A DNA stretch of 39,449 nt from Paulinella micropora (GCA_009731375.1 BJOX01000040.1:1061851-1101299); one strand, 5' to 3'. Numbered from the stretch's first letter, positions 14,270 to 31,251 are shown. Notes: a model not told the origin generated them from the sequence alone. A program made the numbers and translations.

Positions 14270-14372
14270 TAAGTTTCAATGCTGGCATTCAAATTTCAAT
14301 GCAGGCATTGAAAATACAATGCATGCATTGAAAATCCAATGTACCAATTGAAATTTCAATGCATGCATTGAT
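14270..14372. repeat. Palindromic ATGCAT/CATTGAA satellite, block 2
   Basis: The same palindromic repeat family as block 1, again followed within about 50 bp by a splice-acceptor-like sequence (CTCCCTGTTGTAG). Both blocks share an ACTCTTTA motif between repeat and acceptor. Confidence 0.85.
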
Positions 14373-14597
14373 ACTACCCTCAGACTCTTTATGCTAACTG
14401 TCTTTAAACTCCCTGTTGTAGGTGGTAGAAATTGCAGCTGGGCTGCCCAAAACAGAGCATTCGTACTCGCTGCACCATGAGAGATTGAGGCTCTCTACCG
14501 GAAGTGCAAGCTTTTGATCTGAAACACCAAGGAGGAGAACTTAAGAAGCAAGTGCACAATTTGAATCAGTTGGAGTAATGCGGCACCAATATGGACC

Positions 14598-14921
14598 TTG
14601 CACAGCTTGCGCCAGGCAAATCTTGACGTCAAGGATAAGCTGATCACGCCAGGGTTCCGTTCCGGCCAGAAGAACCTCAGCTACGCATGCAAGGTCGAAC
14701 TCAAAGACGTGGCTAACAACCTGATTTTCAGCCGAGTGCTCTTGCCGAAACCAAGGCGTTTCGTGGAGCTGCAGGAGTTTATGGACAGCTGCTGGAGGCA
14801 GCTACCGGGTTGGCAAGGGTTGGGTCAGCGTCCAGTACTGACCGCAGCAAACATCAAACTAGCAAAGTTAATGAGGTGCAAGGGATTCCTCATTGAGGTC
14901 AACCAGGTCTACAAGGGGTGA
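14598..14921 (+). CDS. Putative downstream exon of the transposase-like gene
   Basis: A 107-codon open stretch rich in plausible coding sequence (for example FRSGQKNLSYACKVELKDV and WRQLPGWQGLGQRPVLTAA). It ends near a strong donor (AAGG|GTGAGC, about 14,919). It is probably not an independent gene. No catalytic motif is visible. Confidence 0.4.
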   Translation: MHSLRQANLDVKDKLITPGFRSGQKNLSYACKVELKDVANNLIFSRVLLPKPRRFVELQEFMDSCWRQLPGWQGLGQRPVLTAANIKLAKLMRCKGFLIEVNQVYKG

Positions 14922-15240
14922 GCGCTTTGGGTGTGGCTGCTGCTTTCTCACTGTTAAGAATATTAAGCAGACGTTCCCTCGCCGCTGCTGGGGAGTTACA
15001 GTGGCAGGCAGGTACGCAGCTGCAGTGCACTGGTATGCTCACATTGTGTATAATGGGTACGCGTGTGATTTAGCGAGAGTGGAACTTTTGAGCGCAAGAA
15101 AGCAAGATGATCACTTGTGGGTGGGCGATACATTCCCTGTCCAACCATCCCTGACTTTTGTTCCTGTCAGCTTTCTTACCTTCCTTGCATCGTCGCTCCG
15201 GTTCCGAACACACACACACTCGATTCTATTTATGGAATAA

Positions 15241-15459
15241 GATATCAGTGACTATCTGCCACCGGAATTGAAAGAAGAAATAGATCGTCGTGAAGGAGAT
15301 GAAGATGACGAACAGAAAGAAGGCGTCGCAGAGGAAGAGGAAATTCAAGAATTAGATGAAAAAGATGTTCAAGAAGAAGAAGAAGAAGAAGAAGAAGAAG
15401 AAGAAGAAGACATATATAATGAGAGAATTGAAGAAGAGGAAGGTGGAAGAAATGTATGA
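15241..15459 (+). CDS. Putative acidic C-terminal exon
   Basis: An open frame encodes YLPPELKEEIDRREGDEDDE followed by an uninterrupted Glu run from a GAA microsatellite (15,373-15,410), ending at a TGA at about 15,459. An A-rich stretch with AATAAA-like sequence follows near 15,497. It may be the C-terminus of the transposase-like gene. The Glu run may be variable in length. Confidence 0.35.
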   Translation, partial: DISDYLPPELKEEIDRREGDEDDEQKEGVAEEEEIQELDEKDVQEEEEEEEEEEEEDIYNERIEEEEGGRNV

Positions 15460-15593
15460 TGGCAGAAATGAAGACGGAGTGGAGCAATAATCAAAAAAAT
15501 AAAAAAATTAATTTACCGACTCGTTAAACGTGTTATTTACTTACTAGTTCAATGCGTTCTTGGTATTAAAATAATTACACTGCATTGATATAC

Positions 15594-16055
15594 TGTTTAT
15601 CAATGCATGCACTGAATTACCTATGTCAATGCATGCATTGAAAATACATGCATTGAAAATCAATACATACATTGAAAATCAATGTATGCATTGAAAAGAC
15701 ATATTTCAATGTATGCATTGAAATTTTAATGTATGCATTGAAAATAAATGCATGCAGTGAAATACTGCTCAATTGATATTTTAATGCATGCATTGAAAAT
15801 CAATGCATGCATGGATCTGTGATGCATTGACATTTCTGTGCTGCATTGAAATTTTGATGCATACATTGAAAATCAATGTATGAATTGAAACACACATTTC
15901 TGTGCTGCATTGACGTTTCAATGAATGCATTAATACACATTTCCAGTTCATTGAAATGTCAATACATTTCAATGCATCATGCATTGACGTTCAATGCATG
16001 AATTGAAACTTCAATGCACTGCATTGAAATTTCATTGCATGCATTGACATTAACG
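15594..16055. repeat. Palindromic ATGCAT/CATTGAA satellite, block 3
   Basis: About 460 bp of diverged TGCATTGAAA/TTTCAATGCA units in both orientations, able to form many small hairpins. No coding frame of interest crosses it. Confidence 0.85.
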
Positions 16056-16699
16056 TGTCATAGTGAAAATGGGAATTGACAGATTGAGCAACCAGGATGG
16101 TTTGAAGTGGATCTTGTTCAGCTTTTGACTATGAGTTGCAATTGCGATTATGTTGTACATGTTACTAGTGTTACTGTGTTATGTAGCATGAGATCAAGAA
16201 TTACCTCGCTCCGGTAAGATCACGATAGTCCAAAAGCGAAGCATCTTCAAGGATAAGGATTGAGGATCCGGAGCTGTGGAATTTGGTCTTCCTCCAAATA
16301 AACTAGACGAAGGCAGCATCTCTTGACGAGATAGGTTTTCCTCCCAGTTATAAATTTGCGCAGGGGCAGGCACCACTACGGACAAGTAGCATAAAACACT
16401 AAACTTTGCGCAGGGGCTGGAAAAAATGTGCGCTTTTATTGTGTCATTTTAGCAGTGAACGGTGCTAGGAGTCATAAATTCACACTGTTAGCAATTGTTA
16501 GCATATTTTCTATGGGATTCCACTAAAACTGAAACGGGATCGTCCGAAGTCTGTGAAATTCATCGATCAAGGGCTTAATTTACAGCCAATATCTGTGAGT
16601 CGCATATGTACTTTTATGGGTCAGCTCTATCGAATTTATTACACACAAAAGTTATGTCACAAATATTCAGTACTTGCGTTACTTTTGTTAACGTAATTA
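16056..16699. other. Unassigned unique sequence
   Basis: I see no convincing gene here. A 15-bp TTTTATGGGTCAGC-type segment near 16,612 is a third copy of the core of the foldback element at 16,700-16,825. Confidence 0.4.
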
Positions 16700-16825
16700 A
16701 CTCATAATCATCATTTGACACTTTTCAACATAGGGTGCTGACCCATAAAAATATTTATGGGTCAGCACCCTATGAAGCGATAATTACGGTGTTGAAAAGT
16801 GACTTACCAAATGATGATTATGAGT
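16700..16825. mobile_element. Foldback / MITE-like inverted repeat
   Basis: The inner arms pair perfectly over 21 bp (16,729-16,749 with 16,754-16,774, core AGGGTGCTGACCCATAAA). CACTTTTCAACA (16,719-16,730) pairs with its complement near 16,789-16,801, and ACTCATAATCATCATTTG (16,700-16,717) with 16,808-16,825. A 14-bp insertion on the right arm separates the blocks. The layout is that of a small foldback transposon or strong hairpin. Confidence 0.75.
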
Positions 16826-16890
16826 AAATTACTTTAGTATATATTTTTTTAAACATCCGTGAGCGAACAGACAGATAGCTCTTAGAGGTT

Positions 16891-17165
16891 TGGTTTGGTT
16901 TGGTTGCGATCATTCCATTTTGCGTTTGCCGAGAGTATGCTAAGAGACGTGCTAACATTGCTGAAGCAAAAAAAAGTTATCTATGCATCCGTCTGTTCAC
17001 TCTACCGGAAGAGCAGATCTCATTTTAGGCTGTCCTTTGGCCAAAAGCAAAACCCAACCAAACCAAACCAAACCAAATCAAACCAAACAAAACCACACCA
17101 AACCAAACCACACCAAACCAAACCAAACCACACCAAACCAAACCAAACCACCAGACCAGACCAGA
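16891..17165. repeat. TTTGG array facing a CCAAA array
   Basis: A short GGTTTGGTTTGGTTTGGTT run (from about 16,888) is followed ~140 bp later by a 110-bp AACCAAACCAAACCA array with variants (17,050-17,165). The two are mutually complementary. The intervening DNA has no clear gene. Confidence 0.8.
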
Positions 17166-17334
17166 CCAAACCAGACGAAACGAAATAGAAACGAAATGAC
17201 ACTGCGAAATGAAACGAACAACGAAAATACAAAATTCTATCATTATCCGTCTCTTCACTTTCACCTTGCCTCAATAGCGATGAACTGAAACCTATAACCC
17301 CGGAAAAGAAGGAAAAGGAAGCAAGGAAGCAGAA

Positions 17335-17352
17335 GAGAGATCGAGAGAAAGT

Positions 17353-17423
<71 letters not shown>

Positions 17424-17469
17424 TGTGTGTTTGTGATATATATATATATAGAGAGAGAGAGATAGAGAG

Positions 17470-17513
<44 letters not shown>

Positions 17514-17523
17514 GAAGAGGAAG

Positions 17524-17557
<34 letters not shown>

Positions 17558-17636
17558 CGACAGAGAGAGAGAGAGAGAAAGAGGAAGAGAAAGAAAGAAA
17601 GAGAGAGAGGAGAGAGAGAGGGAGAGAAAGAGGAAG

Positions 17637-17681
<45 letters not shown>

Positions 17682-17735
17682 CAGCGAGATATCGAAAGAA
17701 AGAGGAAGAGAACGAGAAAGAGAGAGAGAGAGAGC

Positions 17736-17771
<36 letters not shown>

Positions 17772-17962
17772 GAAAGAGAAAGAGAGAGAGAGAGAGAGGA
17801 GAGAGAGAGATGAGAGAGGGAGAGAGAGGAAGAGAGAGAGAGATGAGAGAGAGAGAGAGGAGTTGGAGAGAGAGAGAGATGGAGAGAGAGAGAGAGCAAC
17901 AACAACAACAACAGCAGCAACAACGAAGAGAGAGAGAGAGAGAGGAAGAGAAAGAAAGAAAG

Positions 17963-17995
<33 letters not shown>

Positions 17996-18000
17996 AAGAG

Positions 18001-18041
<41 letters not shown>

Positions 18042-18078
18042 AAGAGAGCGAGAGCGAGAGAGAGAGAGAGAGAGCACA
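17335..18078. repeat. GA-rich microsatellite
   Basis: About 740 bp of GA, GAAA and GAAGA units with short TA and CAA insertions. The long Ser/Leu or Arg/Glu reading frames across it are artefacts of the repeat. Confidence 0.95.
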
Positions 18079-18170
18079 AAACAAAGCAAACCGAAGAAAG
18101 AAAACCACAAAACCTAACAAAAAAAGAATAAATAAAAAGTAAAAAAAACACAACAAAAATCACAAGATCA

Positions 18171-19479
<1,309 letters not shown>

Positions 19480-19480
19480 G

Positions 19481-19520
19481 GTTCGTTTGAGATGCTGGCG
19501 GGGCTTCTGGTCATCAGCTG
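19481..19520 (+). CDS. Possible small exon A
   Basis: Unique 40-bp sequence directly after TATCTATAG and before GTCATACATACA. With one carried-over base it reads [14 protein letters not shown]. It is hydrophobic and open. The donor is weak, so this is tentative. Confidence 0.25.
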
Positions 19521-19524
19521 GTCA

Positions 19525-19690
19525 TACATACATACATACATACATACATAAATACATACATACATACATACATACACACATACAAATGTACGTACGTACG
19601 TATGTACACACTCAAACACACACATACATACATACATAGTACAACATGCATGCGTACATGCATACATACATACACACATACATACATCAA
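19525..19690. repeat. CATA microsatellite
   Basis: CATA tetramers with ACGT and GCAT variants, opposite in polarity to the TATG arrays further right. Confidence 0.9.
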
Positions 19691-19697
19691 AATCAAG

Positions 19698-19760
19698 GTT
19701 GCTACCTATTTCGATCGCCCAACACTGCTATGGCCATGAAGACTGCAATGGGGCGGGCAG
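19698..19760 (+). CDS. Possible small exon B
   Basis: A 63-bp unique island between AATCAAG and GGCAG|GTTTAT. It is open in phase 1 in and out (CYLFRSPNTAMAMKTAM). The length is a multiple of three. The acceptor lacks a pyrimidine tract, so confidence is low. Confidence 0.25.
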
Positions 19761-19762
19761 GT

Positions 19763-20070
<308 letters not shown>

Positions 20071-20129
<59 letters not shown>
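20071..20129. repeat. Poly-C tract next to a gap
   Basis: 58 consecutive C followed by G and ten N. Its length is unreliable because sequencing failed at this point. Confidence 0.9.
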
Positions 20130-20158
20130 NNNNNNNNNNATGCTCTGTACGTCCAAGC

Positions 20159-20198
20159 ATGAGTGCGACAGCGACGTATGCGAATTCGTCATGGTCTA

Positions 20199-20248
<50 letters not shown>

Positions 20249-20305
20249 CGACGACGATGATGATCATGAGTGTGACAGCGGCGTATGCGAATTCGTCATG
20301 GTCTA

Positions 20306-20348
<43 letters not shown>

Positions 20349-20385
20349 GGTGCGACAGCGGCGTATGCGAATTCGTCATGGTCTA

Positions 20386-20420
<35 letters not shown>

Positions 20421-20643
20421 CGATGATGATGATGATGGGTGCGACAGCGGCGTATGCGAATTCGTCATGGTCTAGATGATGATGATGATGATGATGATGA
20501 CGACGACGATGATGATCATGAGTGCGATAGCGGCGTATGCGAATTCGTCATGGTCTGGATGATGATGATGATGATGATGATGACGACGACGACGATGATG
20601 ATCATGAGTGCGACAGCGGCGTATGCGAATTCGCCATGGCCTA

Positions 20644-20682
<39 letters not shown>

Positions 20683-20683
20683 A

Positions 20684-20714
<31 letters not shown>

Positions 20715-20790
20715 CGATGATGATGATGATCATGAGTGCGACAGCGGCATGTGCGAATTCGTCATGGTCTAGATGGCCCATGATGATGAT
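20159..20790. repeat. 40-bp motif tandemly alternating with ATG arrays
   Basis: Seven copies of a ~40-bp motif, core GTGCGACAGCGGCGTATGCG then AATTCGTCATGGTCTAGA, start near 20,161, 20,270, 20,349, 20,438, 20,521, 20,608 and 20,736. They are separated by ATG/ACG trinucleotide arrays of varying length. Two more diverged copies lie near 20,867 and 21,287 within TAA arrays. Each motif end (CTAGATGATGATG) merges straight into the array. Confidence 0.9.
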
Positions 20791-20799
20791 GATGATGAT

Positions 20800-23480
<2,681 letters not shown>

Positions 23481-23481
<1 letters not shown>

Positions 23482-23738
23482 GTGCTTCTCTGTCGATGGC
23501 GAATTCATTTCTGCACATGTGCCTCCATCGTCTCACCCGCGAGGGGAGTACGAAGATTTGACGATAGGCTCTACTGACACCCCCGCAAGGCAGCTCCAAG
23601 CCTTCCAGACAAACCAATACTTTCAAAGAAAATATCCTTTGAAAATACTGGCACCGACGGGNNNNNNNNNNAACGGGAATCGTACTGGCGACAGGTCCCA
23701 GATGGTGGACCTTAACCACTGGGCTATCGCGGTGCCAC
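23481..23738 (-). mobile_element. tRNA-derived SINE, copy 1 (minus)
   Basis: Read on the minus strand it begins with a tRNA-like head. The A box TAGCCCAGTGG lies at 23,716-23,726 and a B-box-like AGTACGATTCC at 23,676-23,686. A ~170-bp body follows and ends in GAGAAGCACT and an ATT tail. It is colinear with 38,931-39,197. A ten-N gap splits it at 23,662; bases on either side (CCCGT) look redundant, so the gap may be nominal. Confidence 0.85.
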
Positions 23739-23766
23739 TAATAATAATAATAACAATAATAATAAC

Positions 23767-23835
<69 letters not shown>
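23739..23835. repeat. TAA microsatellite
   Basis: AAT/AAC trinucleotides immediately beyond the SINE head. Confidence 0.9.
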
Positions 23836-23840
<5 letters not shown>

Positions 23841-23858
23841 GAAAAAGAAGACTTAGAC

Positions 23859-25130
<1,272 letters not shown>

Positions 25131-25186
25131 AATTGAATAGGCACAGGTATGTGGGCCGGGCGACGTGCGTCCCTGCGACAGGCACA

Positions 25187-25590
25187 TACATATATATATA
25201 CATACATACATACATACATACATACATACATAGATACATAGATACATAGATACATGCATACATATACATACATACATACATACATATATACATACATACA
25301 TACAGCCATACAGACACACATACAGACATACACGCATACAGACATACATACAGACAGACAGAAAGACAGACAGACAGGCAGGCAGGCAGGCAGGCAAGGC
25401 AGGCAGACAGGCAGACATACATACATACATACATACATACATAAATACATACATACATACATACATACATACATACATACATGCATACATACATGCATAC
25501 ATACATACATACATACATACATACATACACATACATACATACAAATACATACATACATAGATACATACATACATACATGCATACATAACA
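25187..25590. repeat. CATA / CAGA / GCAG microsatellite
   Basis: CATA tetramers with CAGA and GGCA blocks in the middle (25,310-25,415). Confidence 0.9.
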
Positions 25591-25633
25591 TTATAAAGAA
25601 AAACCTGGGTAGCAGTAGCGTGGACAGTGACTG

Positions 25634-25634
25634 C

Positions 25635-25708
<74 letters not shown>

Positions 25709-25743
25709 TTATGTATCTATTTATGTATCTATCTATCTATCTT

Positions 25744-25837
<94 letters not shown>

Positions 25838-25870
25838 CATCCATCCATCCATCCATCCATCCATCCATCC

Positions 25871-25922
<52 letters not shown>
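25634..25922. repeat. TATC microsatellite
   Basis: TATC with an internal block of CCAT tetramers. Confidence 0.95.
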
Positions 25923-25943
25923 GTTGTCTTGTCTGCCGTCTGC

Positions 25944-25974
<31 letters not shown>

Positions 25975-26055
25975 CATATGTATATGTAAATACATATATG
26001 TATATATGTATATATATACATGTATATATACATATATATATATAATATATATATG

Positions 26056-26454
26056 TATATATAAGACAACACAACACTATTTGCTCTTCTCTCGTCCTCA
26101 TATAAGAAAACACTACACTCTTCTCTCTTCTCTCTTCCTCACATAAGATATAAGTCAACACTACACTCTTCTCTCTTCTCTCTTCCTCACATAAGATATA
26201 AGACAACACTACACTCTTCTCTCTTCTCTCTTCATATAAGATATAAGACAACACTACACTCTTCCCTCTTCTCTCTTCCTCATATAAGATATAAGACAAC
26301 ACTACACTCTTCTCTCTTCTCTCTTCCTCACATAAGATATAAGACAACACCACACTCTTCTCTCTTCTCTCTTCCTCACATAAGATATAAGACGACACAA
26401 CACTCTTTGCTCTTCTCTCTTCCTCATATAAGACAACACTACACTCTTCCCTCT

Positions 26455-26455
<1 letters not shown>
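26056..26455. repeat. 48-bp minisatellite
   Basis: About eight copies of a 48-bp unit containing CACTACACTCTTCTCTCTTC and CTCACATAAGATATAAGACA. Unit starts at 26,111, 26,159, 26,207, 26,252, 26,300, 26,348, 26,396 and 26,437 show a regular 48-bp period with two shorter steps. Confidence 0.9.
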
Positions 26456-26756
<301 letters not shown>

Positions 26757-26847
26757 NNNNNNNNNNNNNNNNNNNNNNNNNNNNNNNNNNNNNNNNNNNN
26801 NNNNNNNNNNNNNNNNNNNNNNNNNNNNNNNNNNNNNNNNNNNNNNN
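26757..26847. other. Sequence gap (91 N)
   Basis: Unknown bases between a poly-C tract and a TCTG array. Confidence 0.95.
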
Positions 26848-27249
<402 letters not shown>

Positions 27250-27330
27250 GTTTGTTTTGCGAGCAAAACATTTCTCACCTTGTCTGTCCCAACGAGACGA
27301 TCACGACGGAACAGATCAAAAAGGGGGAAG
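27250..27330 (+). CDS. Putative exon C, Cys-containing extracellular segment
   Basis: An 81-bp unique island between TATCTAG and GAAG|GTATGT. In phase 1 (one base carried in and out) it is fully open and reads LFCEQNISHLVCPNETI then TTEQIKKGE. The CxxxxxSxxxxCP pattern loosely recalls the start of galactose-binding (SUEL-type) lectin domains, but the match is weak. It has N-glycosylation-like NIS and NET sites. A partial duplicate lies at 27,443-27,486. Confidence 0.45.
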
Positions 27331-27830
27331 GTATGTATGTATGTATGCATGTATGTATGCATGCATGCATGCATGCATGCATTGCATGTATGTATGTATG
27401 TATGTGTATGTATGTATGTATGTATGTGTGTATGTATGTATGTTCTCAAACTGTCTGTCCCGACGAGACGATCAAAAAGGGAGAAGGTATGTATGTAGCT
27501 ATGTATGTATGTATGTATGTATGTATGTATTCATGTATGTATGTAATGTATGTAATGTATGTAATGCATGAAATGTAATGCATGTAATGTATGTATGTAA
27601 TGTATGTAATGTATGTAATGCATGTAATGTATGTAAGGTACGTAATATATTTAATATATGTATGCACGTGTGTGTGTGTGTGTGTGTGTGCGTGTGTTTG
27701 TGTGTGTGTGTATGTATGTATGTATGTATGTATGTATGTATGCATGTATGTATGTATGTATGTATGTATGTAATGTTTGTAATGTATGTAATGTATGTAA
27801 TGTATGTATGTATGTTTGTATGTATGTTTG

Positions 27831-27861
<31 letters not shown>

Positions 27862-28613
27862 TGTATGTATGCATGCATGCATGCATGCATGTATGTATGT
27901 AATGTATGTAATGTATGTAATGTATATAATGTATGTAATGTATGTAATGTATGTAATGTATGTAATGTATGTAATGTATTTAATGTATGTATGTATGTAT
28001 GTATGTATGGTAATGTATGTATGGTAATGTATGTAATGTATGTATGGTAATGTATGTATGGTAATGTATGTATGGTAATGTATGTATGGTAATGTATGTA
28101 TGTAATCTATGTCTGTCTGCCTGTCTGTCTGTCTGTCTATCTGTCTATCTGTCTGTCTGTCGGTCTGTCTGTCTGTATGTCTGTATGTATGTATGTATGT
28201 ATGTATGTGTATGTATGTATGTATGCGTGCATGCATGCATGTATGTATGTATGTATGTATGTATGTCTGTATGTCTGTATGTAATGTATGTAATGTATGT
28301 AATGTATGTACGTATGTAATCTATCTATGTGTTTATCTATGTATGTATGTATGTATGTATGTATCTATGTATGTATGTATGTATGTATGTATTTATGTAT
28401 CTATGTATGTGTGAATGTATGAATGTATGTATGTATGTATGTATGTAATGCATGTATGTATGTAATGTATGTAATGTATGTACGTATGTAATCTATCTAT
28501 TTACCTAATTATCTATGTATCTATGTATCTTTGTATCTTTGTATCTATGTATCTATGTATCTATGTATGTATATATGTATGTATGTATGTATGTATCTAT
28601 GTATCTATGTATG

Positions 28614-28647
<34 letters not shown>

Positions 28648-28661
28648 TGTATGTATGTATG

Positions 28662-28693
<32 letters not shown>

Positions 28694-28698
28694 TATAG
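27331..28698. repeat. TATG microsatellite, block 1
   Basis: TATG tetramers with TAATG pentamers, GCAT, TGTG, CTGT and TATC variants. It contains a duplicated exon-like island at 27,443-27,486 (TGTCCCGACGAGACGATCAA). Confidence 0.95.
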
Positions 28699-28722
28699 GG
28701 TGTCGTTTACAACATCCGGACG

Positions 28723-28754
<32 letters not shown>

Positions 28755-28781
28755 CATGTATGTATGTATGCATGTATATAG

Positions 28782-28812
28782 GGTGTCACATACAACATCC
28801 GGACGCTACACG
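28782..28812 (+). CDS. Putative exon D (31 nt) and upstream duplicate
   Basis: Unique island after TATATAG and before CACG|GTAAAA. With phase 1 in it reads GCHIQHPDATR and leaves phase 2. A near copy of its first 23 bases (GGTGTCGTTTACAACATCC) lies at 28,699-28,721, also flanked by TATATAG and GTATAT, so the exon appears duplicated together with its repeat flanks. Confidence 0.4.
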
Positions 28813-28937
28813 GTAAAATGTATACATACATACATACATACATACATACATACATACATACATACATACATACCTACATACATACATACATACATACATA
28901 CATACATACATACATACATACATACATACATACATAG

Positions 28938-28984
28938 GTGTATAAGCTGTTACGATGACACGAGTTCCGAGCCTGCCTTAGAAG
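28938..28984 (+). CDS. Putative exon E (47 nt)
   Basis: Island between CATACATAG and GAAG|GTATGT. Phase 2 in is the phase left by exon D and gives CISCYDDTSSEPALE; phase 1 would hit TAA at once. It exits in phase 1. The phase agreement with its neighbours is the main support. Confidence 0.45.
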
Positions 28985-29508
28985 GTATGTGTGTATGTAT
29001 GTATGTATGTATGTAATGTAATGTAATGTAATGTAATGTAATGTAATGTAATGTAATGTAATGTTACGTTACGTTACGTTACGTTATGTTATGTTGTGTT
29101 GTGTTGTGTTGTGTTGTGTTGTGTTATGTTATGTTATGTTATGTTATGTTATGTTATGTATGTATGTATGTATGTATGTATGTATGTGTGTGTGTGTATG
29201 TATGTATGTATGCATGCATGTATGTATGTATGTATGTATGTATGTATGTATGTATGTATGGTATGTGTATGTATGTATATACATACATACATACATACAT
29301 ACATACATACATACATACATACATACGTACGTACGTAGGTACGTACACGCACGTACGTACTACGTACGTACCTACTTACGTACGTACATACATACATACG
29401 TACGTACATGCATGCATGCATACATACATACATACATACATACATACATAAATACATACATACATATATGCATGCATGCATGTATGCATACATACATACA
29501 TACATACA

Positions 29509-29542
<34 letters not shown>

Positions 29543-29671
29543 CAAATGTGCATGTATGCATGTATGCATACATACATACATACATACATACATACATACA
29601 TACATACATACATAGATACATACATAGATACATACATACATACATACATACAGTATGTACATTTGTATATA
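28985..29671. repeat. TATG then CATA arrays, with pentamer blocks
   Basis: TAATG, TTACG, TTGTG and TTATG pentamers (29,010-29,155), then TATG tetramers to about 29,278, switching directly to CATA tetramers. The switch makes a large potential hairpin centred near 29,279. Confidence 0.95.
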
Positions 29672-29672
29672 G

Positions 29673-29716
29673 GCCCCCATTGCATTTGTAAGGACGGTTT
29701 TGAAGACATCGACCCA
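29673..29716 (+). CDS. Putative exon F, EGF-like segment
   Basis: Island after TTTGTATATAG and before the strong donor CCA|GTAAGA. In phase 1 (left by exon E) it reads PHCICKDGFEDIDP. The C-x-C-x-x-G-F pattern is the EGF-like signature. It exits in phase 0, the only phase in which exon I (31,856) is open. Confidence 0.5.
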
Positions 29717-29722
29717 GTAAGA

Positions 29723-29723
29723 A

Positions 29724-29757
<34 letters not shown>

Positions 29758-29762
29758 GGATG

Positions 29763-29796
<34 letters not shown>

Positions 29797-29834
29797 GGAT
29801 AGATGGATGGATGGATGGATGGATAGATAAATAC

Positions 29835-29887
<53 letters not shown>

Positions 29888-29933
29888 AAGATGGATAGAT
29901 AGATAGAAAGATGGATAGATAGATAGAAAGATA

Positions 29934-29971
<38 letters not shown>

Positions 29972-29975
29972 AGAC
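29723..29975. repeat. GATA and GAAA arrays
   Basis: GATA and GGAT tetramers and a final GAAA array, reverse in polarity to the TATC arrays on either side. A GGA|GTAAGT donor-like site lies at 29,983-29,991. Confidence 0.9.
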
Positions 29976-30005
29976 AAAGAATGGAGTAAGTTTCCGGGAT
30001 CTGTA

Positions 30006-30181
30006 CCTATGTATGTATGTATGTATGTATGTATGTGTACATGTATACATGCGTATGTATGTGTATGTATGTGTATGTATGTATGTATGTATGTATGTAT
30101 GTATGTATGTATGTATGTATATGTATGTATGTATATGTATGTATATGTATGTATGTATGTATATGTATGTATGTATGTATG

Positions 30182-30213
<32 letters not shown>

Positions 30214-30215
30214 TG

Positions 30216-30249
<34 letters not shown>

Positions 30250-30335
30250 TGTATATATGTATGTATGTTTGTATGTTTGTATGTATGTATGTATGCATGT
30301 ATGTATGTATGTATGTATGTATGTATGTATGTATC
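30006..30335. repeat. TATG microsatellite, block 2
   Basis: TATG tetramers with TGTA and TTTG variants. Confidence 0.95.
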
Positions 30336-30365
30336 ACTGCAAATACCGCGAAAGTTTCGCCGCCT

Positions 30366-30451
<86 letters not shown>

Positions 30452-30515
30452 GATCTATCTATCGATCTATCTATCTATCTATCTATCTATCATCTATCTA
30501 TCTATCTATCTATCG

Positions 30516-30591
<76 letters not shown>

Positions 30592-30612
30592 GTCTATCTA
30601 TAAATCTTTCTA

Positions 30613-30680
<68 letters not shown>

Positions 30681-30725
30681 ATCTATCTATCTACCTATCT
30701 ACCTATCCACCCATCTATCTATCTA

Positions 30726-30804
<79 letters not shown>
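30366..30804. repeat. TATC microsatellite
   Basis: TATC with GATC, TGTC and CACC variants. Confidence 0.95.
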
Positions 30805-30805
<1 letters not shown>

Positions 30806-31251
30806 CCGGGGGGATGCAGAGGGCCAGCTGCGCAGTGCTCCGGCCTAAAACCAAACCCCCTATAATGACGATTTTGTGTCCGCCGTTAATCGCGCGCAGC
30901 GCAAGGGCTAAACAGGCAACCAACTCCTGACCATGGCTGATGAAGTCGGGGCGTGATGCAAAGGGTTGATGAAGTCGGGGTTGTAGAAGGTAACTCACAA
31001 CGAGCGTGAACTCCTGAAACCTCGGCTTGTTCGTGGCATCATCTCCTTAGGGCACACGCTCCTGGGGAGTGTTCTAGTGTTGTCCCGTATAGTTCAAAAG
31101 GGCTCGGCTACCTTTCGGCTTGAACTGGGCACAGACACCAACCACAGCGAGACAGTGGTTGGTGTGCAGCTTGGCCGGTGCTGAAAGTTCTTGTCGAGGG
31201 TAGTATAGGAGGCAATGGCTTTTCAAGCTAAGCCACGCCCATAGATTAAAC

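Larger units (their letters stand above)
13020..15459 (+). pseudogene. Degenerate transposase-like gene with introns (CACTA/Transposase_21-like)
   Basis: A set of open segments on the + strand reads as one decayed transposon gene. It may start at ATG 13,020 (AAAGATGG context) with a Cys-rich N-terminus (CLGC and CPTC pairs). The central segment from 13,619 contains FDVIRDTYPDNMHLLWNMF, which recalls the Asp-x-Met-His region of CACTA-type Transposase_21 proteins. A later segment (14,990-15,130) has AVHWYAHIVYNGYACDLARV, and the end is an acidic Glu-rich tail. Good splice acceptors occur at 13,618 (CTGTGCAG) and near 14,421 (TTGTAG). An in-frame TGA at 14,071 and frame breaks elsewhere suggest a pseudogene. 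Family assignment is from motif resemblance only. Confidence 0.5.

Noticed and set aside
16891-17165. Telomeric repeat array
   Set aside because: TTTGG/CCAAA units are irregular, internal and grade into unrelated sequence; no end of a chromosome is indicated.
17020-18163. Very long Ser/Leu or Arg/Glu reading frames
   Set aside because: They arise from GA/TC dinucleotide repeats being open in several frames; there is no real coding composition.
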